Source: Planctomycetota bacterium
GTDB taxonomy: Bacteria; Planctomycetota; JAJSAM01; JAJVHW01
Assembly: GCA_021776825.1 (NCBI GenBank)
Contig: JAJFFG010000117.1
Location: 40,000-103,999 of the forward strand
Reading direction: 5' to 3'
DNA: 64,000 nucleotides
Shown here: positions 8,079 to 16,613 of the stretch, in pieces
How the letters are laid out: each line of letters starts with the position of its first letter
Numbering within the stretch: the first letter of the stretch is position 1
Notes under the pieces: model-generated
Databases searched by the model: none
What the model saw: only the letters and a program-made list of their open reading frames with translations
What the model was told of the DNA's origin: nothing
Program-made: the position numbers and the translations under genes

Positions 8079-9509
8079 ATGCGTGTGCGCTTCACCGCTC
8101 TCGTGCTCGTCGTCACTCTGGCTCTGGGCGCCTACGCCGAGGAGCGTGGACCGACCTCCCCCGAGACGGTGGAGGCCGCGCTCGCCGAGTTGCGACGCGC
8201 TGAGACCTTGGATGACGTGGCGGTGGGAGAGGCCGGTGATCGGACGGCGACCTACGCCTCCTACGAGACCCTGCGAGCGAAGGCGTCCGAAGAGCAGCTC
8301 GTGGAGCTGACCGACGACGAGAACGTCGTCGTCCGGTGCTACGCGTTTCGCGCCCTCGTCGAACGCGAGGCCACCGTCGACACGTTCGAGATTGTCAAGC
8401 GCCACCTCGACGACCGGAGCCCCGTGGTGACGTTCCGCGGCTGCTTCGTGAGGGCCGAGCCGGTCGGCGACGTGATGGTGCAGGATCTGCTCGACAAGTT
8501 GGGCACGAAGGACCGCGCCGCGCTCGCTGAGGCGGTCGTGTTCGGCGACGGGAAGCTCGCTCACCGCGACGTGATGCTCCGCACGCATCCCTTTACGAAG
8601 AAGGACGCCCCGCGACTGCGCACGCTCTCCGACGCCGGCGACGGCGGCGCGCTCGTGGCGTTGGCGCGGATCGGTCTGGAGGAGGACGTGGCGCGCATCG
8701 CCCGAGCTCTCGACGTCGACCCCCAGACGATCATCGCGCTCGCCGACCCGCTTCGCGCTGCGGCGCTTCGCCCGGCGCCGGCACTGCTGCCCGCGCTCGA
8801 GCGCTTCTGGCCGTCGGTGCAGAAGTTGATGCCAACCACCTCGCCGGATCGCTTCCGGAACTGGGTGACCGCCGTGGCCGCCCAGGAGGACGAACGGTCC
8901 GCCGAATTGCTTCAGGGGTTCCTCGCCGGCCAGACACCGGACTGGGCACGCGCCGTGCGAGCCGAGATCGTGTGGGACGCCGTCAACGCGCGCGATTGGG
9001 AGACCTACACGCCTGTGTTCTGGACGCTCTGGAGCGAGCACGCACTGATTGACGGCGACGTCCTGCGCAAGCTTCACGAGATCGACGAGGAGCGCGCCGT
9101 CGAGCAGATCGAGAGAGACCTGACCACGCGGCTCGACGCGATGCCGCGTGCGGCGTTGGGCCCGCTGCTCGACACTCACCTGTGGACCCGGGGCGAACGG
9201 ACGGCGGAGATCGTCGCCGCCGCGCTGCCGAACGCCGATGCGCGGACCGCAAGTGCGCTGTGCCGTACCGCCGCGGACGCGCTCGACGAGTCCCATGTGA
9301 ATCCGTTGTTCGCCGCCTACGCGCACGAGAACCCGTACGTCTACGTGGCAGCGGCACGCGCCCTCCTCGCGTACGACGATGCGGAGATCGACGCCCGCCT
9401 CGCGAAGACGCGCACGCGTCCGGGCTGGGGCGGTGAGTGGCTCGGCCGCGTGCTCGATGCCGCTCCGCGCTCGTGGTGGGCCGGCGCGAGCCTCATCCGC
9501 GCGCGGTAG
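8079..9509 (+). CDS. secreted HEAT-repeat-like protein
   Basis: 476 residues from ATG 8079; a GTG at 8085 gives two residues fewer and lies 6 bases after GGGAGG (8073-8078), so either may be used. The N terminus is a signal peptide (RFTALVLVVTLALGAYA). The rest is alpha helical with paired helices of HEAT type, for example DENVVVRCYAFRALVEREA, DRSPVVTFRGCFVRAE and a C-terminal ENPYVYVAAARALLAYDD. Such proteins act as scaffolds outside the cytoplasm, but no partner is evident. An upstream open frame reaching 7278 is antisense to the sigma-factor gene and is not part of it. A short inverted repeat (AGGCA/TGCCT) follows the stop, without a T-run. Confidence 0.82.
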   Translation: MRVRFTALVLVVTLALGAYAEERGPTSPETVEAALAELRRAETLDDVAVGEAGDRTATYASYETLRAKASEEQLVELTDDENVVVRCYAFRALVEREATVDTFEIVKRHLDDRSPVVTFRGCFVRAEPVGDVMVQDLLDKLGTKDRAALAEAVVFGDGKLAHRDVMLRTHPFTKKDAPRLRTLSDAGDGGALVALARIGLEEDVARIARALDVDPQTIIALADPLRAAALRPAPALLPALERFWPSVQKLMPTTSPDRFRNWVTAVAAQEDERSAELLQGFLAGQTPDWARAVRAEIVWDAVNARDWETYTPVFWTLWSEHALIDGDVLRKLHEIDEERAVEQIERDLTTRLDAMPRAALGPLLDTHLWTRGERTAEIVAAALPNADARTASALCRTAADALDESHVNPLFAAYAHENPYVYVAAARALLAYDDAEIDARLAKTRTRPGWGGEWLGRVLDAAPRSWWAGASLIRAR

Positions 9510-9552
9510 GCATGCGGTGCCTGCGTCGCTCGCTCTTGTCTCGTCGTCGGAG

Positions 9553-9714
9553 AGACTCGGTCGCGGAGGCATCGTGACCGCCACGAACTCATCGAACCCG
9601 GTCATCGATCCGGATCGGGTCGCGGCGGGCGCGCACGTGAGCGTCGTCGGGCCGAAGTTCAAGCGGCCGGCGGAGTGGATCGTCGAGCTCGCTGAGCGCG
9701 CCCCCTACTCGTAG
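9553..9714 (+). pseudogene. remnant of an ornithine cyclodeaminase/mu-crystallin family gene
   Basis: About 50 codons read GGIVTATNSSNPVID, VAAGAHVSVVGPKFKRP and then WIVELAERA before a TAG. This matches the NAD-binding core of ornithine cyclodeaminase family proteins, where a VTAT-S-PV strand is followed by PGAHVNAVG. The family is normally about 320 residues; nothing recognisable precedes or follows, and the end runs into the convergent DUF2199 gene. I read it as a decayed fragment. It could instead be a chance similarity, but the order and spacing of the two motifs make that less likely. Confidence 0.5.
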
Positions 9715-10271
9715 TTCTCGCTCAGCCACTCGCTCAGTTCGTGGAGCGAGATCCCCTCGCGTTGCGCCACGGAAAGAGGGTGATCCGTCGACTCGAGCTC
9801 CATGACCGGTCGCTCTCCGACGGGTTGCTGGCGGAGGTTTGCCTTCAGCATGTGATGCATCGAGAATCCCGGGAGCTCGTTGCTCAGGAACGAGAAGTAG
9901 GGCGGTTCGTCCACGCGGGCGGGATCGAGCCAGCTCGCCTGCATGGACTCGAAGCTCTCCGCGCTGAGCGAGCCCCAGATCGTGAACACGAGATCTCCGT
10001 CGGCGCCGTGGACTGGGATCGCGAGGTTCGCCCGGACGAAGAAGTGATCGCCGTCATCGACGATGCCGAGCTCGCCATCGGACTCCCAACGTTCGCGGCG
10101 CTCCGCGACATCGAGACCACCGACGATGTCGGGCCACGGGATGAAGAACGCAGTGGGTACCCCCGGGTGCTCCTGATCACACGTCGCGCAGGTGTACACC
10201 GGGCGGGTGGGCCCGCGACCCGGGAGGAGTCCGCGAACGAAGCGGGCGATGCGGCTGGGGAGCGACGACAC
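9705..10271 (-). CDS. DUF2199 family protein
   Basis: 188 residues from a GTG. After a short basic N terminus there is a zinc-knuckle-like VYTCATCDQEHPG (about 26-38), then PTAFFIPWPD, DGDHFFVRANLAIPV, FTIWGSLSAESFE, FSFLSNELPGF and a C-terminal THPLSVAQREGIS segment, all typical of DUF2199. Family function is unknown; members are soluble cytoplasmic proteins often found singly. The last bases overlap the end of the ornithine-cyclodeaminase remnant on the other strand by 10 bases. The downstream transglutaminase gene ends upstream of its start by about 30 bases on the same strand, so they may be cotranscribed. Confidence 0.82.
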   Translation of the reverse strand: MSSLPSRIARFVRGLLPGRGPTRPVYTCATCDQEHPGVPTAFFIPWPDIVGGLDVAERRERWESDGELGIVDDGDHFFVRANLAIPVHGADGDLVFTIWGSLSAESFESMQASWLDPARVDEPPYFSFLSNELPGFSMHHMLKANLRQQPVGERPVMELESTDHPLSVAQREGISLHELSEWLSENYE

Positions 10272-10302
10272 GACGAGGTCAGGCTACGGCGTTCGCACTG
10301 CT

Positions 10303-11370
10303 CTACTCGACGGCAGCGCAGCGATACGTCACGAACGGCGTCGTCGCGATCAGTCCGTGGAGCTCGTGCCAGCCCGGCGCGGCGAGCAGGACGACGAGGG
10401 TGCCGTCCTCGAGGGTGCGCGTATGGACGCCGCTCTTGCGTGCCGCGAAGTCCGCCGCGAGCTGCTTCTTCGAGAGCGGGAGCCAGTCGTCGATCTCGTC
10501 GTCTGGCAAGCCGACGCGCCCGCCCATCGAGGTGACGACCAACACGTTGCCGCGCACGGTGTCGCGCTTCTCCGGCCAGGCGTGGACGTTGAAGGTCGGC
10601 ATGCCGGACACGCGCTCGCCGAGGGCCTTCCACTCGGTGACGAGCGTCAGTGCGAAGATGTCGCGCAGCAGCCGACGCGGCTCGATGGAGTTCGGCCGAA
10701 GTCGATCGAGCTTCACGTCGGCGAACCGCTGCTTCGCCTCCTCGATGAACTGATCGCGCTGCGTCGAGTGGACCATCGCCACGTAGTCGATCCCCTTCTC
10801 GTACGCGAGCAGGCCGCCCGGCAGCTCTGGAACGGCGGGGTCGTACTCGTCCCAGAGCCGCATGCCTTGCGCGTCGAGCAGTCGCCACGTGCCGTCGATG
10901 TAGAGCTCGAGGAACACGTGTCCGGAGAAGCTGCCGGTCTCGCCCGTCTCGACGAAGGTGCGGATCCAGGTGTGCCGCATCGACTTGACGTACACGGTCG
11001 GGATGCCGGCCGCTCGCGTCAGAGAGCCGAACAGCAGCGCGTGCCGCGCACAGTCGTTCTGGTCGAACCCGTTCGAGAGCGTCGCGAAGTCCTGATGATC
11101 GGGCAGCCATCCGCGATGGGGGATGTGCGGCAGCGACGCGATGTGCGCGTGGATGTTGCGCAGCGTCTGCACGTCGTCGTCCGCCTTCAGCGCGGCGGCG
11201 ACCTTCTTGATCGCGGTGGTCTTGCCGGTCTTCTTGGCGATCGCGAGGCACGCCTTCGGCTTCGAGTGATCGACGACCGCGACCTTGCGTCCCTTCGGTG
11301 GCGCCACGACCGGCCCGTCGGCCCCGAACGCCGTGGCTGCCAGCAGCATCAGCACGAGAAGCACGCGCAT
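10303..11370 (-). CDS. secreted transglutaminase-like protein
   Basis: 355 residues with a cleavable signal peptide (MRVLLVLMLLAATAFGA). The transglutaminase-like core shows the Cys-His-Asp triad: Cys107 in NDCARHALLFGSLTRAAGIP, His151 in GHVFLELYIDG and Asp166 in WRLLDAQG. The remaining 180 residues are unassigned. Prokaryotic members are usually cysteine proteases or amidases acting outside the cytoplasm rather than protein cross-linkers. The start is supported by GGGGAGG 6 bases upstream of ATG 11370. It is divergent from the sigma/F1-beta fusion gene, with about 120 bases for both promoters. Confidence 0.87.
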   Translation of the reverse strand: MRVLLVLMLLAATAFGADGPVVAPPKGRKVAVVDHSKPKACLAIAKKTGKTTAIKKVAAALKADDDVQTLRNIHAHIASLPHIPHRGWLPDHQDFATLSNGFDQNDCARHALLFGSLTRAAGIPTVYVKSMRHTWIRTFVETGETGSFSGHVFLELYIDGTWRLLDAQGMRLWDEYDPAVPELPGGLLAYEKGIDYVAMVHSTQRDQFIEEAKQRFADVKLDRLRPNSIEPRRLLRDIFALTLVTEWKALGERVSGMPTFNVHAWPEKRDTVRGNVLVVTSMGGRVGLPDDEIDDWLPLSKKQLAADFAARKSGVHTRTLEDGTLVVLLAAPGWHELHGLIATTPFVTYRCAAVE

Positions 11371-11491
11371 CGACCACCTCCCCGCGAACCCCCGGTTCGC
11401 GACCGAATTCTAGCGCATCTTGTCGCCCGCCACGGCGGCGCCTCCGACATCGGTGGGCAGCGATCTCGCCATTCGTACATTCCGGAAAGCG

Positions 11492-13006
11492 ATGGGCGAC
11501 TTGGCGGCACGTAGAGGTGACATGGAGATCGAACGTTACCGGCGGCTGGCTCATGGCACCGCGCTGGCACTCCTCGGGGACCACCACCTCGCGGAGGACG
11601 CCGTACAGGATGCGCTCATCGAGGCGCATCGCTCGTGGGAGTCGATCCGGGAGCCGGCGAAGCGCTCGGCGTGGGTCCGCGCGATCGTGCGGCACCGCTG
11701 TGTTCGGACGCTCCGGCGACGTGATTTCGGCGCCGTGTCGTTGCCCGAACTCGCATCGGTTGACGAACCGTGGCGGCGTGCAGCAGATCGGGAGGAGCGC
11801 GGGCGCCTGATGGCGCAGGTGCGCGGTCTCCCACGTCCGCTCCGCGAGGTGGTGGTGCTGCACTACATGAGCGGATGCAGCCACCGCGAGACCGCCGCGT
11901 TTCTCGGACTGCCGGTGACGACGGTCAACAACCGACTCCATCTGGCCCGCCGTTTCCTCAAGGGAGGTTCCCCGATGCTCAACACGCCCCATGCCGGCAC
12001 CGTCGTCGCCGCCGACGCGCCCATCATCGACGTGCGCTTCACCCCCGACGGCGCACCCGATGTCTTCGACGCTCTCGCGCCAGCGGAGGCGGCCCCCAAC
12101 CTGCGCGTGGTTCAGACCCTCGATGACGGACTCGTCCGCTGCGTCCTTCTCGGCGGCGAGGCGCCGGCCGTGGGCGCTCGACTCGTCAACCGTACGGCCG
12201 ACGGAGGGACGTACATGTCGGTCGTGGCGACAGCCGAGCACCTCGACGAGATCGTTCAGGCCCTTGGCGATCCGTGCAGCGGAATGCACGAGACAGGCAT
12301 CAAGCCGGTCGATCTGTTCTGCCCGCTTCCAGCGAGCGGAAACGTCGGGCTCCTTGGCACCTCGGGCACGGGCAAGATGGTGCTCGCGATCGAACTCATC
12401 CAGCGACTCCGGGAGGCTGGCCCGCAGCTGTTCTGCCTCTCCGATCGTCGCGAGCCGGCGCTGATCCGTGATCTACGCGAAGAGGCCGAGGAGTTCGATC
12501 GGCGCGTGATCTGGATCGTGTCGAACCAGTCGAACGACCCTGAGTACGCCGAGCGCGGCAGCGCCTTCGACACGACGATCTACACCTCCCCACTGCTCGG
12601 CATCCGGGGACTGTGGCCCGCCGTGGACCCTCACCGTTCACGGTCGATCGCCGAGACGAGCGAGCGCCACACGCGCCTGGCCGCCGCGGCGCGCGACCTC
12701 CTGCGCGAGCTGCACACGCGGACGCTCGACCCGATGTTGCTCGAGGTCCTCGCCATGCGCGCCTGGGGCGCGGCGCGGCGCCGGCTCGCGGCGGGCCAGG
12801 ATCCGGACGACCCGGTCGTGCACCGCGGTCGCCGCCTCCAGGCGTTCCTCACGCATCCGTTCGACATCGGGAAGGAGATCACCGGTGTCGACGGCGAGAC
12901 CGTCCCGCTGGCGGCCACGCTCGATGGAGTCGAGGCCATCCTCGCCGGCGACTGCGACGACCGTTCCCCGAAGAGCCTGATGTTCATCGGCGCTCTGGAC
13001 GGCTAG
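11492..13006 (+). CDS. ECF sigma factor fused to a degenerate F1-ATPase beta subunit
   Basis: 504 residues from ATG 11492 (alternatives: TTG 11420, ATG 11522). Residues 10-80 are sigma region 2 (LLGDHHLAEDAVQDALIEAH, RSAWVRAIVRHR) and 105-158 region 4 (LPRPLREVVVLHYMSGCSHR, then AAFLGLPVTTVNNRL). From residue 166 the chain aligns by eye with F1-ATPase beta: barrel GTVVAADAPIIDVRF and PDVFDAL, LDDGLVRCVLL, then ALGDP, METGIKP-like HETGIKPVDLFCP, P-loop GTSGTGKM (289-296), GIRGLWPAVDP (370-380) and C-terminal RGRRLQAFLTHPF, VPLAATLDGVEAILAG, SLMFIGAL. Canonical GKT is GKM, the catalytic GER motif reads SDRR, and about 100 residues with Walker B are missing. It probably binds but does not hydrolyse nucleotide. 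No atp operon is nearby. Cytoplasmic transcription regulator by inference. Confidence 0.9.
   Translation: MGDLAARRGDMEIERYRRLAHGTALALLGDHHLAEDAVQDALIEAHRSWESIREPAKRSAWVRAIVRHRCVRTLRRRDFGAVSLPELASVDEPWRRAADREERGRLMAQVRGLPRPLREVVVLHYMSGCSHRETAAFLGLPVTTVNNRLHLARRFLKGGSPMLNTPHAGTVVAADAPIIDVRFTPDGAPDVFDALAPAEAAPNLRVVQTLDDGLVRCVLLGGEAPAVGARLVNRTADGGTYMSVVATAEHLDEIVQALGDPCSGMHETGIKPVDLFCPLPASGNVGLLGTSGTGKMVLAIELIQRLREAGPQLFCLSDRREPALIRDLREEAEEFDRRVIWIVSNQSNDPEYAERGSAFDTTIYTSPLLGIRGLWPAVDPHRSRSIAETSERHTRLAAAARDLLRELHTRTLDPMLLEVLAMRAWGAARRRLAAGQDPDDPVVHRGRRLQAFLTHPFDIGKEITGVDGETVPLAATLDGVEAILAGDCDDRSPKSLMFIGALDG
11961..11977 (+). promoter_or_regulatory. internal Shine-Dalgarno and ATG at the sigma/F1-beta junction
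   Basis: AGGGAGG at 11961-11967 is followed after 7 bases by an in-frame ATG at 11975, codon 162 of the fusion. Initiation here would give a separate 343-residue F1-beta-like protein ending at 13006. The site lies exactly between the last sigma helix and the first beta-barrel strand, so it is either a vestige of two formerly separate genes or a working second start. Confidence 0.65.
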
Positions 13007-13073
13007 TGCGACGACCGCGAGGCGGACGGCGTGATGCTGAGAACGTCCTTCGACGGATCACCTGAGCGACCCG

Positions 13074-14606
13074 TCAGCGCGCCCACTCCGGTAGGACGCT
13101 CGCGTCGATGCCCATCACCAACTCGCCGAACAGCAGGAAGGTGATCGTCACCAGGGTGACGCCGAGCAGGTTGAACCAGATGCCGGCGCGCACCATGTCC
13201 TTGATGGGGACGTAGCCGGAGCTGAACACGATCGCCTGTGTCGGCGAGGCCACCGGCATCATGAACGCACACGAGGCCGAGAGCGTGGCGGGGACCATCA
13301 GCGCACGCGGATCGATCCCCATCGCGACGCCGGCCGCGGCGAGGATCGGAAGGACGAGCTCGGTCGTCGCCGTGTTGCTCGTGAGCTCGGTCAGGAACGT
13401 CAGCACGAAACAGACGACGACGATGACGACCACCGGGTGGGCGCCCTCGAGCGCTTCGAACTGCACGCCGACCCACTCCGAGAGGCCCGACGACTTGAAG
13501 CCCGACGCAAGCGCGAAGCCGCCACCGAACAGGAGCAACATGCCCCAGGGCACCTTCTTGGCGGTCTCCCAGGTCATGAGCGTCTCGCCGGCGTGCTTCG
13601 CGGACGGCAGCACGAACAAGAGCAGTGCCATCGCGACGGCGACGACGGCGTCGTCCACGTAGCCCTTCTTGAATCCGAGCAGGGCATTCCAACCGCGGAT
13701 CTCGGTCTCCCCGATCGTCAGGCCGGTGCGCGTCATCCAGAGGACCGCTGCCGCGGCAAACACGGCCCCCGTCAGTCGCTCGTCGCGCGACATCGGACCA
13801 AGCTCGCTCCGCAGCTGCGCGATGACGTCACGTCCGCCCATCACCGAGGTCGTCGGCAGTTTGAACGTCACGCGCGTGAGCAGCAGCCAGCCCGCCGAGA
13901 GGAACACGATCGACATGGGGAGCACCATGATCGTCCACGCGGCGAACGACGGCTCCGGTGCGTCGGGGAACAGCCGGATGAGCTGCTCCTTGTACGAGAG
14001 GTTCGGTGGCGTGCCGACCAGCGTCGCCATCCCGCCGATGTCGGCGGAGTACGCGATCCCGAGCATCACCGCGATGCCGAGCGGCGTCAGCACGTTGCTG
14101 GGCACACCGCGGTCACGGGCACCGGCGAGCACGGCTAGGCCGATCGGCATCAGCACCATCACGGTGGCCGTGTTCGAGATCCACATCGACAGGAACGCCG
14201 TCGCGATCATGAACCCGAGCACGATGCGGCGCGGGTTGCCGCCGACGACGTGGACGACGAAGAGCGCGAGCCGTCGATGTGCCCCCGATCGCTCGAGTCC
14301 CAGCGCGAGCAGGAAGCCGCCGAGGAAGAGGAAGATCGTGGACCGCGCGTAGTTCGGAGCGACGTCGCGGATGCCGTCGATGCCGGCGATCGGCATCAGC
14401 ACGAGCGGCAGCATTGCCGTGACCGGGATCGGCACGGCCTCGGTGATCCACCATGCGGCCATCCACACGGCGACCGCCGCCATGCGCGCAGTCTCCGGGC
14501 GCTCGCCGGGCAAGAGGATCACTACGAGCGTCGCGAGCGCAGGCCCCAGGAGGAGCTTCCACCAACTTCGCGACGCGGTCGCCGTGGCGACGTCGGAGTG
14601 TGACAT
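13074..14606 (-). CDS. DASS family (SLC13) sodium-coupled anion transporter
   Basis: 510 residues, a polytopic membrane protein with about eleven to twelve hydrophobic segments. The two signature Ser-Asn-Thr motifs of the divalent anion:sodium symporter family are present in WISNTATVMVLMP (SNT at 144-146) and ELTSNTATTELVLP (SNT at 410-412), one per inverted repeat; these bind sodium and the carboxylate substrate. The typical N-terminal AVWMAAWWITEAVPIPVTA is also seen. Likely substrates are C4-dicarboxylates, citrate or sulfate; the sequence does not decide. A cytoplasmic loop around 250-275 carries charged residues. It is convergent with the sigma/F1-beta gene, 67 bases apart, and has no visible partner. 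Confidence 0.95.
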   Translation of the reverse strand: MSHSDVATATASRSWWKLLLGPALATLVVILLPGERPETARMAAVAVWMAAWWITEAVPIPVTAMLPLVLMPIAGIDGIRDVAPNYARSTIFLFLGGFLLALGLERSGAHRRLALFVVHVVGGNPRRIVLGFMIATAFLSMWISNTATVMVLMPIGLAVLAGARDRGVPSNVLTPLGIAVMLGIAYSADIGGMATLVGTPPNLSYKEQLIRLFPDAPEPSFAAWTIMVLPMSIVFLSAGWLLLTRVTFKLPTTSVMGGRDVIAQLRSELGPMSRDERLTGAVFAAAAVLWMTRTGLTIGETEIRGWNALLGFKKGYVDDAVVAVAMALLLFVLPSAKHAGETLMTWETAKKVPWGMLLLFGGGFALASGFKSSGLSEWVGVQFEALEGAHPVVVIVVVCFVLTFLTELTSNTATTELVLPILAAAGVAMGIDPRALMVPATLSASCAFMMPVASPTQAIVFSSGYVPIKDMVRAGIWFNLLGVTLVTITFLLFGELVMGIDASVLPEWAR

Positions 14607-14695
14607 GCAGTGTCCGTGCTAGCCGGGTCGGTCGCTGCGCGCAAGGAGCCGAGTCACGTCGCCCACCGAGGTGCGGGACTCCAGTTCGTCAGCTC

Positions 14696-14983
14696 TCAGT
14701 TCGCGGTCTCGGGCTGAGAACGGAGCCCGATACGAAGTGCCCCGAGTCCGGCGATCAGCGCGACCAGTCCGAACGCGCCGCAGTACTTCGTCGTGTCGGG
14801 GGTCGTCGGCTCGACCTCGACGCCGCCGTTCGCCATACGCGTGAGGGCGCCGAACATTGGGTTCTCGTTCATGGCACGTGCGTTCGCAGCGTTGGTCGAG
14901 TACTCGTTCCACGCGACGAAGAACAGGGCGCACGCGGTCATCACGAGCGTGACTCCCAGCCACTTCATCACGCGATGGTCCAT
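14696..14983 (-). CDS. small membrane protein, function unknown
   Basis: 95 residues from ATG 14983, preceded by GAGGAG 6 bases upstream. Two hydrophobic helices (about residues 6-25 and 72-90) flank a polar loop of about 45 residues with NAANARAMNENPMFGAL and a single Cys. A hairpin topology in the cytoplasmic membrane with an external loop is likely. The open frame extends upstream to 15109 into the 3' end of the metalloprotease gene, but that extension lacks sense and a ribosome site. No family recognised. Confidence 0.75.
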   Translation of the reverse strand: MDHRVMKWLGVTLVMTACALFFVAWNEYSTNAANARAMNENPMFGALTRMANGGVEVEPTTPDTTKYCGAFGLVALIAGLGALRIGLRSQPETAN

Positions 14984-15044
14984 CTCGATCTCCTCGCGAG
15001 CCGCCCACATCACAGGCCGCGTTGGGGCGCGCCACGACAGGACT

Positions 15045-16613
15045 CTAGCGGCGGATGAGCAGGCCGTCCTTCGGCACGCGCATGCGGATCGAGTACGAGA
15101 CCTCGCCATCGGGGCCGTCGCCGCGACCGAGAGCTAGGACGACGGGGCCGGTGGTGCCGAGTCGGGCCTCACCGAGGCGGACGCGAGTGCCGCGCCGGTT
15201 GGTCTTCCGCGGCGCGACGATTCCGGCCCACTCGACCGTCGGGCGTGCGTCGCTTCGTGAGCGGATCTTCGCGCCGACCGTGCTGCCGACGTAGCCCGGG
15301 AAGAGGATCTGGTTGGCGCCGCCGACCGTCAGTGTGCCCTTCAGTCGGATGGTCTTGGCGCCGGCGCGGAACTCGTAGTCGCTGGCGGTGCGGTTCTCGC
15401 TGTCGATGGTGACGATGTACGTGCCGTCCTCTGGGACCGTCACCTTCACGCCGACCCGTTCGAAGCGTTGCTTCGTCATCAGGACGTCCTGATCCGCCGC
15501 CTTCGTCAGCGTCAGACCGAGCGAACCGCCTTCGATCGCAGCACGCAGGTTGAGGCGCGTCCCCGCGGACAGTTCCAGCGAGAACGACTCACGACCGAAC
15601 GGCTCGAGTTTTCCGGTGACCCGGTACCCGAGCCCGACCGCCAGCGCGTCGCCGCCTCCGCGAACGATGTCTGCCGCGATGCCGCGATTGTTCGCTCGGT
15701 TGCGGTCGCCCGTGGCCTCCTGCGCATCGAGAATGACCCCGATGTGGTGGGCGCGCGGCGTCAAGATGTCGGGGAGCCGGACGGAGACGAAGCCGCTCCG
15801 CGACTGGCCGGGGTCCAGAGAACTCTGTCCGCGCGCACCCAGGTAGCGATCGTCCGGGCTGACGTCGCCGTCGTCGACCAGATAGACGGTGGCTGCGAAC
15901 GCGCCGGTTGGATCCTGACCCAGGTTGCTCATGGTGAACGTCGCGCTGATTCGGTCCCCGGGGCCTGCGTCCAGCGGCGAGAACTCGACGTTCGTGATGG
16001 CGACGTCGGAGTCGTTGGTGGGCGGGGGAGGCGGCGGCGGCTCTGGGTAGATGAAGCGGCACCCCTCCGCGTCGTCGAAGTACAGCGTGTGCTCGAGCGA
16101 CGATCCGTCGTAGTAGGGCCGCATCACGGCCGGGTTCGCCGTCTCGTGACCCAGTCCGAGCACGTGACCGAACTCGTGGATCGCGACGCTCCGGAAGTCC
16201 ACTCCGCCGCTGCCGGATGTGTCCCAGTTCCAGTTCGAGTTGAACGCGACGTCGCGGTCCGACAGCGTGGCCCCCTGCATCGGCACGTACGTCACGGCGT
16301 AGATGCTCGGCGACAGGCTCGTGTCGAAGTAGCTGTCGTTGTTGCCGTTGTTCGTGCTGAGCAGGTTCGTGGACGGACTGGACCCGCCGGCGAAGAACCG
16401 GAAGTTCGAGCCCGACACGGCGGTCCACGGCGACATGGCCGCAGACAGCTCACTCACGTACGAGGGGAACGCGCTCCAACTCGGGTCGTAGTACACGCGG
16501 CACTCGGCATTCGCCCACCGGGCCGGCTCGGACCCGAAGTCGATCGTCGTGAAGGCCATCGCCGTGGCGCCCATGAGCGCGAGTGCGACCGGTGCTCGTA
16601 CCCGGCGCCTCAT
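15045..16613 (-). CDS. secreted matrixin/reprolysin-like zinc metalloprotease with C-terminal beta domains
   Basis: 522 residues. A signal peptide (residues 1-22) precedes a metzincin catalytic domain with the zinc site HEFGHVLGLGHE (His146, Glu147, His150, His156) and the Met-turn NPAVMRPYY (Met164). A run of seven prolines near residue 195 separates it from a CARDB-like module (SDVAITNVEFSPLDAGPGD, about 203-310), and then a pre-peptidase-like C-terminal beta module. The enzyme should be exported and cleave extracellular protein; substrate unknown. The start ATG overlaps the stop of the upstream gene as ATGA (16610-16613), so the two are probably translationally coupled. The open frame upstream of 16613 belongs to shadow coding. 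Confidence 0.9.
   Translation of the reverse strand: MRRRVRAPVALALMGATAMAFTTIDFGSEPARWANAECRVYYDPSWSAFPSYVSELSAAMSPWTAVSGSNFRFFAGGSSPSTNLLSTNNGNNDSYFDTSLSPSIYAVTYVPMQGATLSDRDVAFNSNWNWDTSGSGGVDFRSVAIHEFGHVLGLGHETANPAVMRPYYDGSSLEHTLYFDDAEGCRFIYPEPPPPPPPTNDSDVAITNVEFSPLDAGPGDRISATFTMSNLGQDPTGAFAATVYLVDDGDVSPDDRYLGARGQSSLDPGQSRSGFVSVRLPDILTPRAHHIGVILDAQEATGDRNRANNRGIAADIVRGGGDALAVGLGYRVTGKLEPFGRESFSLELSAGTRLNLRAAIEGGSLGLTLTKAADQDVLMTKQRFERVGVKVTVPEDGTYIVTIDSENRTASDYEFRAGAKTIRLKGTLTVGGANQILFPGYVGSTVGAKIRSRSDARPTVEWAGIVAPRKTNRRGTRVRLGEARLGTTGPVVLALGRGDGPDGEVSYSIRMRVPKDGLLIRR

Noticed and set aside
9884..12289. 801-residue minus-strand open frame
   Set aside because: Arg/His-rich translation that is antisense to the sigma/F1-beta gene and out of frame with the transglutaminase and DUF2199 genes, which have clear domains.
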